A DNA stretch of 64,000 bases from Curtobacterium flaccumfaciens (lineage in GTDB: Bacteria; Actinomycetota; Actinomycetes; Actinomycetales; Microbacteriaceae). The notes under the pieces were generated by a model. That model ran no database searches. It worked only from the letters and a program-made list of their open reading frames with translations, and was not told the DNA's origin. Of this stretch, positions 57,425-64,000 are shown piece by piece. The DNA is taken from the NCBI GenBank assembly GCA_029689965.1, contig CP121450.1:1426001-1490000 (forward strand). Reading direction: 5' to 3'. A program made the position numbers and the translations under genes. Each line of letters starts with the position of its first letter. Within the stretch, counting starts at the first letter, position 1.

Positions 57425-60400
57425 GTGACGATCTCGGGCATCATCCCTGCGCTCACGCGCGCCTCCGCGTTCGATCGCGTCCTGCGCACCGCGAAGCGCG
57501 ACGCCGACTTCTCCGTCGTCGACGGGCTGCGCGTCCCGCTCCTCGCCTCCCTGCTCGCCGAGCGCGACGGCGCCCAGTGCGTGTTCGTCATCACGGCGAC
57601 GGGGCGCGAGGCCGAGGCCGTCCGCGACGCCGTCGGCAGTGACGTGCCCGACGCGGACGTGCTCGAGTTCCCTGCGTGGGAGACCCTGCCGCACGAGCGC
57701 CTCAGCCCGAGCGCGCAGACCGTCGGAACCCGGATCGCGACCCTCCGGAAGCTCGCCGCGTGGCAGGATGCCGCTGCGACCGACCGCCGCACGACGATCG
57801 TCGTCGCGAGCGTCCGCGCCGCGCTCCAGCCGATCGCCGGCAACCTCACCGCGCTCGCACCCGTCGTCCTCCGGACCGAGTCGCGCGGCAACGACCTCGC
57901 GGCGATCGCGTCGCAGCTCGTCGACCTCGCGTACGCCCGGGTCGACCTCGTCACCCGTCGGGGCGAGTTCGCCGTGCGCGGCGGCATCCTCGACGTCTTC
58001 CCGCCGACCGCCGACCACCCCGTCCGCGTCGACTTCTTCGGCGACGAGATCGAGGCGGTGAAGGCGTTCTCCGTCGCCGACCAGCGCACCACCGAGGACG
58101 ACCTCGGCGCCGTCGAGCTCACCGCCTCGCGCGAGCTCCTGCTGAGCGACGACGTCCGGCAGCGGGCGCGCGAGATGCTCCACGAGTTCCCGAACCTGTC
58201 GCAGATGCTCGCGAAGATCGCGGAGGGCATCCCGGTCGAGGGCATGGAGTCCCTCGCACCCGCCCTCGTGCAGGACCTCGTGCCGGTCACGCAGTACCTG
58301 CCGGACGACGCCGTCGTCGCGGTGTTCTCGCCCGAGCGGGTCAGTGGACGCGCACACAGTCTCGCCGAGACGAACACCGAGTTCCTGCAGGCGGCGTGGA
58401 GCGCGGCGGTAGCCGGGGCACAGGCGCCGATCGACCTCGACGCGGGCAACTTCCTCACCGTCCAGCAGCTGAAGAACGGCCGCGGGCATCGCACCTGGTG
58501 GACCGTGTCGCCGTTCGACTCCGGAGAGGACGAACCGCTCTCCGACGAGGACGCCGTGGCTGAAGCGGGTGAGTACGTCCGCGTCCGCGCCGAGGCCATC
58601 CCGAGCTTCGCAGGCAGCGCCGACGGTGCGGTCGCGCACGTCAAGGAGCTCACCGACGACGGATGGGCCGTCGTGGTGACCGCCCAGGGCAAGGGGCTCG
58701 TCGAGCGGGCGGTGCAGGTGCTCGCCGACGCGGGGGTCGCCGCCCGTGCCGAAGCCCTCACCGTGCCTCCCGAGCCCGGTGTCGCCATCGTCACGACCGC
58801 GACCGTCGAGCACGGCTTCTCCACCCCGGACCCCCGCATCGCGGTCCTCAGCGAGGCAGAGTTCTACGGCCGCAGCGTGCAGCAGGGCGCCCGCACCGTG
58901 AAGAAGCTCGCGGGACGTCGCAAGAACGTCGTCGACCCGCTGCAGCTCAAGCCGGGCGACGTCGTCGTGCACGCCACCCACGGGATCGGCAAGTTCGTCG
59001 AGCTCGTCTCGCGCGAGGTGAGCTCGGGTGGTCGCAACGCCGTGAAGACGCAGCGTGAGTACCTCGTGCTCGAGTACGCGCCCTCGAAGCGGGGGTACCC
59101 GGGCGACAAGTTGTTCGTCCCCACCGACCAGCTCGACCAGCTCTCCCGCTACGTCGGCGGCGAGTCCCCGACCCTGTCCAAGATGGGCGGTTCGGACTGG
59201 GCCGCCGCGAAGTCGAAGGCGCGCAAGGCCGTGCGCGACATCGCCGTCGACCTCGTGAAGCTGTACTCCGCGCGCATGGCCTCCAAGGGGCACGCCTTCG
59301 GCCCGGACACCCCCTGGCAGCGCGAGCTGGAAGAGGCGTTCCCGTTCGCCGAGACCGCCGACCAGCTCACCACGATCGACGAGATCAAACGCGACATGGA
59401 GCGGCCGATCCCGATGGACCGCCTGCTCTCCGGCGACGTCGGCTACGGCAAGACCGAGGTCGCGATCCGCGCCGCGTTCAAGGCGGTGCAGGACGGCAAG
59501 CAGGTCGCCGTGCTCGTGCCGACGACCCTGCTCGTCCGCCAGCACATGGAGACCTTCCAGGAGCGCTTCGCCGGGTTCCCGGTGCACCTCCGAGCGCTGA
59601 GCCGGTTCCAGAGCGAGAAGGAGTCGAAGGAGACGATCGCCGGGCTCGCGGACGGCACCGTCGACATCGTCATCGGCACGCACCGGATCCTGTCGCAGAA
59701 CGTGCAGTTCAAGGACGTCGGTCTGGTCGTCATCGACGAGGAGCAGCGGTTCGGCGTCGAGCACAAGGACCAGCTCAAGAAGCTCAAGACCAACGTGGAC
59801 GTCCTGGCGATGTCCGCGACGCCGATCCCGCGATCGCTCGAGATGGCGGTGACCGGCATCCGCGAGATGTCGACGCTCGCGACCCCGCCCGAGGACCGCC
59901 ACCCGATCCTCACGTTCGTCGGCCCCCAGTCGGACCTGCAGGTCGCCGCAGCGATCCGACGCGAGCTGCTGCGCGAGGGCCAGGTGTTCTACGTGCACAA
60001 CCGCGTGAAGGACATCCAGTCCGTGGCGGCGCACCTCGCCGAGATCGTCCCGGACGCCCGGATCGCCGTCGCGCACGGGCAGATGTCGGAGGGCACGCTC
60101 GAACAGGTGATGGTCGACTTCTGGGAGCGTCGCTTCGACGTCCTCGTGTCGACGACGATCGTCGAGACCGGTCTCGACATCGCGAACGCGAACACGCTCA
60201 TCATCGACAAGGCCGACAAGTACGGTCTGTCGCAGGCTGCACCAGCTTCCGCGGTCGAGTCGGCCGCGGCCGGGAGCGCGGCTACGCGTACTTCCTCTAC
60301 GACGCCGACAAGCCGCTGTCCGAGACCGCGCAGGACCGCCTCGAGACCATCGCCGCGAACAACGAGCTCGGCGCGGGCATGCAGGTCGCCATGAAGGACC

Positions 60401-61023
60401 TCGAGCTCCGCGGTGCAGGGAACCTGCTGGGCGGCGAGCAGTCCGGACACATCGCGGGCGTCGGGTTCGACCTGTACCTGCGGATGATCGGCGAGGCGGT
60501 GTCGCAGTTCCGCGGTGACGTCGCCGAAGGACAGACCGAGCTCCGGCTCGAAATCCCCGTCGACGCGCACATCCCCGAGGACTACGTCGAATCGGAGCGG
60601 CTCCGTCTCGAGGCGTACCAGAAGCTCTCCGCGGCCTCGGCCCCCACGGCGCAGGCCGAGGGGATCGACATGGTGCTCGACGAGCTGACCGATCGCTACG
60701 GGCAGCCCCCGCAGGCGGTGCTCACGCTGGTCGAGGTCTCCCGGCTCCGCCGGATGGCGCAGCAGGTCGGCCTGTCCGACGTGGTCGTGATGGGGTCGAA
60801 CCTGCGGGTCGCGGGCAAGGAGCTCGCGGACTCGGCGCAGGTGCGGCTGAAGCGGATGTTCCCTGGCGCCCGGTGGTTCCCGCAGCAAGATGCCGCGAGC
60901 ATCCCGCTGCCGAAGCCGCACGGCGAGACCCTGCCGGACGATTCGCTCATCCAGTGGGTGGAGAGCATCCTGACCGCGGTGTACGGCGCGTCGAAGGCAT
61001 CGGCCGAGAGCCCAGCCGCGTAA
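57425..61023 (+). CDS. mfd: Transcription-repair coupling factor
   Basis: About 1,198 residues. Removes stalled RNA polymerase and recruits nucleotide-excision repair. Order: UvrB-like N-terminal region (LEFPAWETLPHERLSPSAQT; RGGILDVFPPTADHPVRVDF), the CarD-like polymerase-interaction domain (LKPGDVVVHATHGIGKF), the SF2 translocase with Walker A GDVGYGKTEVA and box VVIDEEQRFG, and the C-terminal TRCF domain. Indels at 60236-60262 displace the frame at the SQLHQLRGRVGRGRERGYAY motif, after which it resumes normally. GTG start at 57425. Confidence 0.95.
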
Positions 61024-61105
61024 CGGGACCTGCCCCGGGTGGCGCGTCCTGCCCTGGTCGGTCGGGCCTCCAGTCCGCCGGTGGTGCGGTGGCGGCGGGG
61101 CCGGC

Positions 61106-61201
61106 GCGTGCGGACTCCGTACGCGGTCTCCGCGTGCGCACTCCGTACGCGGTCTCCGCGTGCGGACTCCGTACGTGGTCTCCGCGTGCGGACTCCGTAC
61201 G
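61106..61201. repeat. 26-base tandem repeat, 3.7 units
   Basis: Units start at 61106, 61132, 61158 and 61184 (partial): GCGTGCGGACTCCGTACG followed by CGGTCTCC, with one or two substitutions between units. Confidence 0.85.
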
Positions 61202-61219
61202 ACAAGATTGCTGTCGTAC
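61197..61219. terminator. Hairpin with GTACGACA arms
   Basis: GTACGACA (61197-61204) and TGTCGTAC (61212-61219) form a perfect eight-base stem with a seven-base, AT-rich loop (AGATTGC). The palindrome GTCGTACGAC recurs near 61286. It may terminate mfd and nhaA transcripts. Confidence 0.5.
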
Positions 61220-61308
61220 GACGGCGACCTTGTCGCTGCAGCGCGCATGCAACTGTCTGCGTGCGCAAGGAGCGACTCCGCCGTTGTCGTACGACAGCGA
61301 TGATGTCG

Positions 61309-61368
61309 TTCGGGTTCGGGTTCGGGTTCGGGTTCGGGTTCGGGTTCGGGTTCGGGTTCGGGTTCGGC
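61309..61368. repeat. Hexanucleotide repeat (TTCGGG)9
   Basis: Nine perfect TTCGGG units, 61309-61362, then a degenerate TTCGGC. The array ends six bases before the nhaA stop codon (61375-61377), on the 3' side of that gene. Confidence 0.9.
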
Positions 61369-61374
61369 GGGGCG

Positions 61375-62553
61375 CTACTCGGTCGCCTCGGCCTCGGACA
61401 GCTCGCGACGAGCGCGGTAGCGGCGCGCCCGGACGCTGACCAAGACCGCCGACGCGACGATCGCGATGGCGGACCCGACCAGGACCGCGAGGACGCCTTC
61501 GTCGAGGATCTCCTCGTTCCGGGCGAACGCCAGCTCGTTCATGAGCAACGAGACCGTGAAGCCGATGCCGCCGAGCACCCCGACCGTGACGATCGAGCCG
61601 AACGACAGCGTCGACCGGCCCGGTGCGCGGAAGATCCTGGTCGCGAGCGAGCCGAACAGCGTGATGCCGATCACCTTGCCGACCGGGAGTGCGAGGACGA
61701 CCGCCCAGAACGTGGGCGAGAGCTCGCTGATCCCCACGGCGGGGACGATGACGGCCGCCGAGGCAAACGCGAACACGGGCAGCACGACGGCGTTCGACCA
61801 CGGCTCGACCCGCTCGTGCAGCGTGTGCCCGGGGCGCCGCGGCAGCACGAGGCCGAGGGCGACCCCGGCGATCGTCGCGTGCACGCCCGAGTGGTAGACG
61901 AGCCACCAGGTGACGACACCGAGCAGGACCATGCCGGCGATGACCCACGCCTGCCCGGGACGACCGGGACGGAGTGTCCTGCCGAGCAACCAGAACAGTG
62001 CGAGCACGACCGCGGCGCCGGCGAGGGCCGCGAAGTCCGTCCCGTGTGCGAACACCACGGCGATGATGACGATCGCGATGAGGTCGTCGAGCACGGCCAG
62101 GGCCAGCAGGAACACCCGCAGCGTCGAGGGCAGGCCACGACCGAACATCGCGAGTACGCCGAGTGCGAAGGCGATGTCCGTCGCAGTCGGGATCGGCCAG
62201 CCGTGTCCGTACGGCGTCCCGGTCGTCACCACGAGGTAGATCCCGGCCGGCACCAGCACGCCACCCACTGCCGCGATCGCCGGGACGACCGCTGTCTTCG
62301 GGTTCGACAGCTCGCCGACGACGAGTTCGTGCTTCAGCTCGATCGCGACGAGCAGGAAGAACACCGCGAGCAGGCCGTCGCTGATCCAGTGCGCCACCGA
62401 GAGATCGAGCCCCGCCGCGCCCCACGGCGCGTGCACGTGCAGGACGTGCTCGAGCCCCGGCCCGGCCGGCGAATTGGCCACCAGGAGTCCGAGCACCGCA
62501 GCCGTGAGCAGGGCGATGGCGCTGAAACGAGGGGAACGGACGAGTGCCGACAT
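61375..62553 (-). CDS. nhaA: Na+/H+ antiporter NhaA
   Basis: Intact, 392 residues, 12 membrane segments. Diagnostic motifs: WISDGLLAVFFLLVAIELKH, PTATDIAFALGVLAMFG and the paired acidic residues in LAVLDDLIAIVIIA that bind Na+ and H+. C-terminal GGIGFTVSLLMNELAF as expected. ATG at 62553 (MSALVRSPRF). Exports sodium to hold internal pH. Divergent from mazG. Confidence 0.95.
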   Translation of the reverse strand: MSALVRSPRFSAIALLTAAVLGLLVANSPAGPGLEHVLHVHAPWGAAGLDLSVAHWISDGLLAVFFLLVAIELKHELVVGELSNPKTAVVPAIAAVGGVLVPAGIYLVVTTGTPYGHGWPIPTATDIAFALGVLAMFGRGLPSTLRVFLLALAVLDDLIAIVIIAVVFAHGTDFAALAGAAVVLALFWLLGRTLRPGRPGQAWVIAGMVLLGVVTWWLVYHSGVHATIAGVALGLVLPRRPGHTLHERVEPWSNAVVLPVFAFASAAVIVPAVGISELSPTFWAVVLALPVGKVIGITLFGSLATRIFRAPGRSTLSFGSIVTVGVLGGIGFTVSLLMNELAFARNEEILDEGVLAVLVGSAIAIVASAVLVSVRARRYRARRELSEAEATE

Positions 62554-62673
62554 GTTGCTCCGTCGATCGGGATCGGGTGATGGTCCGTCGACCAGACTTC
62601 CCGACACGCCACGTCCAGCATACCGGTCGCAGGTCGTGGCGGTCCACGGAGCCGAGCGTGGCACGATGACCGC

Positions 62674-63663
62674 ATGACCGCCGTCTCGGACCTCGTCGCC
62701 GTCGTCGACCGCCTGCTCGCACCCTCCGGGGGCTGCGTGTGGAACCGGGAGCAGACCCATGCGTCGCTGGCGCGGTACGCGGTCGAGGAGTCCTACGAGC
62801 TGGTCGACGCGATCGACTCCGGGGACGACGGCGAGCTGCGGGAAGAGCTCGGCGACGTCCTGTACCAGGTGGTCCTGCACGCGGGGCTCGCGGACTCCTT
62901 CGACCTCGAGGACGTCGCGGCCGGCGCCCGGGACAAGATGGTCCGTCGGCATCCGCACGTGTTCGGCGACGAGCGGGCGGACACGGTCGAGGACGTCGTG
63001 CGGGTCTGGCGTGCAGCGAAGGCTGCCGAGAAGTCCTCGCGACGGAGTGTGTTCGACGGCGTGCCGCACGCGATGCCGCCGCTCGAGCGTGCAGTGAAGC
63101 TGCTGGAGCGACTGGAGGAACGCGGAGACGCCGACGCTGTCGTCGCGTCGGTCGTGGCGGACGCCGGGGATGCCGTGGGTGCAGGTGCAGGTGCAGGTGC
63201 AGGTGCAGGTGCAGGTGGGCGCGCGGATGCGGGCGCCAGCGCTACTGCGGATGCGCGTGCCGGTGCGGGTGTCCGCGCTGGTGCGGGTGTCGTCGATCCG
63301 GGGTGGGGAAATGAGGTGCTCGCGATGATCGCTCGGGCGCGGAACGCCGGTGTCGACCCGATCGCGAGCTTGCGCGCGTCCGTCGCAGGCCTGGAGGCGG
63401 CGGGTCGCGCGAGTGAGCGAGCGCAGCGTGCGCAGCGCATGTGGAGGATGCAGCAGCTTGTGTCGTCGCTCCGGAAAATGCGGGCGTCCCCCAACCCGAA
63501 AAAGGAGGACGCCCGCGAGCGGGCCGACGGCACCACCAGGGATAGAGGTGCCGTCAGGAAACCCGCTCGAACCGCGGGGCACACTGCAGCACGTTGCCCA
63601 CGCGATCGGTTCAGCGGATGGATCAGGCACCCGCCGAACCGAAGTTCTGAATCCAGCATATGA
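62674..63663 (+). CDS. mazG: MazG nucleotide pyrophosphohydrolase
   Basis: All-alpha NTP pyrophosphohydrolase. The MazG domain is clear: GGCVWNREQTHASLARYAVE, then the metal motif EESYELVDAI and EELGDVLYQVVLHA, and a second block (DKMVRRHPHVFG). A glycine/alanine linker encoded by (GGTGCA)6 at 63178-63213 precedes the last helix (NEVLAMIARARNAGVDPIAS). The open frame runs to 63663, but its last 80 codons cross the hairpins at 63480-63641 and include rare codons, so the true end is probably near 63416 with a small indel. CACGAT (62662-62667) may be a leaderless -10 box. Confidence 0.85.
   Translation: MTAVSDLVAVVDRLLAPSGGCVWNREQTHASLARYAVEESYELVDAIDSGDDGELREELGDVLYQVVLHAGLADSFDLEDVAAGARDKMVRRHPHVFGDERADTVEDVVRVWRAAKAAEKSSRRSVFDGVPHAMPPLERAVKLLERLEERGDADAVVASVVADAGDAVGAGAGAGAGAGAGGRADAGASATADARAGAGVRAGAGVVDPGWGNEVLAMIARARNAGVDPIASLRASVAGLEAAGRASERAQRAQRMWRMQQLVSSLRKMRASPNPKKEDARERADGTTRDRGAVRKPARTAGHTAARCPRDRFSGWIRHPPNRSSESSI
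63178..63213. repeat. Hexanucleotide repeat (GGTGCA)6 inside mazG
   Basis: Six perfect GGTGCA units encode alternating Gly-Ala. Unit loss or gain keeps the reading frame and only changes linker length. Confidence 0.9.
63480..63641 (+). ncRNA. Candidate structured RNA or terminator cluster upstream of hisS
   Basis: Three consecutive hairpins. H1: GCGGGCGTCC (63480-63489) with GGACGCCCGC (63507-63516), perfect, 17-base loop. H2 abuts H1: outer GAGCGGG (63517-63523) with CCCGCTC (63562-63568), inner GACGGCACC (63526-63534) with GGTGCCGTC (63547-63555), asymmetric internal loop CC/AGGAAA and 12-base terminal loop. H3: CGGTTCAGCGG (63607-63617) with 63631-63641, one mismatch. Could be the mazG terminator, a hisS leader or an independent small RNA; strand is assumed. 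No known RNA family was recognised. Confidence 0.45.
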
Positions 63664-63702
63664 CCAGTTCGCCGCCCGCGCAAGTCCACGACGTCGATCT
63701 GC

Positions 63703-63708
63703 CAGAAT
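63703..63708 (+). promoter_or_regulatory. Possible leaderless -10 box for hisS
   Basis: CAGAAT ends six bases before the hisS ATG at 63715; weak match but the same spacing as at other genes in the window. Confidence 0.35.
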
Positions 63709-63714
63709 CGACGC

Positions 63715-64000
63715 ATGGCTTCGACCGTGACGGCTCCCCGTGGCATGCGCGACTTCCTCCCGGCCGACAAGGCCCGGCGCGAGCACGTGCTCGGCGTGAT
63801 CCGCGGTGTGTACGCCCGACACGGGTTCGACGAGATCGAGACGCCGGTCGTCGAGGACGCGTCGCGCCTGCACTCGGGCCTCGGCGGTGACAACGAGAAG
63901 CTCGCGTTCGCGGTCATGAAGCGTGGGCTCTCCACCGAGGACCTGCAGCGGGCCGAGGTACCGCTCGACCTGGCCGACCTCGGACTCCGGTTCGACCTGA
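63715..64000 (+). CDS. hisS: Histidyl-tRNA synthetase, partial
   Basis: N-terminal 95 residues of a class II synthetase; runs off the right edge. The opening APRGMRDFLPADKARREHVL and motif 1 region GFDEIETPVVEDASRL are diagnostic, followed by LGLRFDL leading to motif 2. Charges tRNA-His. ATG 63715 (MASTVTAPRG); no ribosome site is visible, in line with a leaderless start. Confidence 0.92.
   Translation, partial: MASTVTAPRGMRDFLPADKARREHVLGVIRGVYARHGFDEIETPVVEDASRLHSGLGGDNEKLAFAVMKRGLSTEDLQRAEVPLDLADLGLRFDL

Larger units (their letters stand above)
61024..61374. other. 351-base repeat-rich gap between mfd and nhaA
   Basis: Convergent intergenic region. Contains, in order, a family A copy GGGCCTCCAGTCC (61064-61076), a 26-base tandem array, GTCGTAC hairpins and a TTCGGG array (listed separately). 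No gene was recognised. Confidence 0.7.

Noticed and set aside
63480-63663. T-box riboswitch for hisS, or the actinobacterial 6C RNA
   Set aside because: No T-box core sequence (AGGGTGG...ACCGCG) is present, and the hairpin loops lack the required runs of six or more C.
1-64000. Genuine pseudogenes at each frame break
   Set aside because: Breaks hit essential and non-essential genes alike, sit in G/C runs, and one base restores full conservation each time; sequence error is the better explanation.

Overview
The window is high-GC actinobacterial DNA (C/G at nearly every third codon position). Gene content and order (glmU-prs and rplY-pth-mfd-mazG neighbourhoods, many LacI/ROK regulators, MalFG-type importers without ATPase genes, frequent leaderless-looking starts) point to Microbacteriaceae, and the plant-polysaccharide theme would suit a Curtobacterium-like organism. 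The genus is an inference, not something the sequence proves.

Layout. 1-1297: a divergent NAD-binding oxidoreductase/TetR pair with two clear operators. 1460-7819: a minus-strand operon (solute-binding protein, two permeases, ThuA, Gfo/Idh) with a divergent LacI. 7947-9816: a small ORF, MarR and AraC regulators. 9916-16884: LacI, binding protein, two permeases and a GH3 glycosidase. 17006-18379: TauE and TetR. 18407-28782: xylan/xylose locus: CE7 esterase, xylB and xylA on the minus strand; divergently Gfo/Idh, ThuA, Gfo/Idh, a TIM-barrel epimerase, a ROK regulator and a zinc polyol dehydrogenase. 29023-30392: MFS protein. 30690-33929: glmU, prs, PrmC-like methyltransferase. 34121-41576: Moco oxidoreductase, membrane protein, gnd/gntK, SHOCT protein, two-component system. 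41705-54391: hexuronate locus (uxaC, LacI, importer, two epimerases, Gfo/Idh, uxuB-like, manD). 54412-64000: coiled-coil protein, CBS protein, rplY, pth, mfd, nhaA, mazG, start of hisS.

How it fits together. The accessory genes cover much of acetylated glucuronoxylan use: a GH3 glycosidase and a CE7 deacetylase, XylA/XylB for xylose, UxaC, fructuronate reductase and ManD for glucuronate, and GntK/Gnd feeding the pentose phosphate pathway. Three importers (binding protein plus two permeases each) lack a local ATPase, so a shared MsiK-type ATPase elsewhere is likely. Two ThuA plus Gfo/Idh modules are the least understood part.

Caveats and oddities. More than 40 frame breaks occur, including in normally essential glmU, pth and mfd. 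In most cases restoring one G or C gives a normal protein, so I treat these as sequencing/assembly errors and annotate whole genes across the breaks; break positions are approximate. The DNA between genes is rich in repeats: at least three dispersed hairpin families, many short tandem repeats that begin at or just after stop codons, an in-frame palindromic insert inside xylB, and a multi-hairpin element ahead of hisS that could be a structured RNA. No tRNA, rRNA, CRISPR array, insertion sequence or phage gene was recognised.
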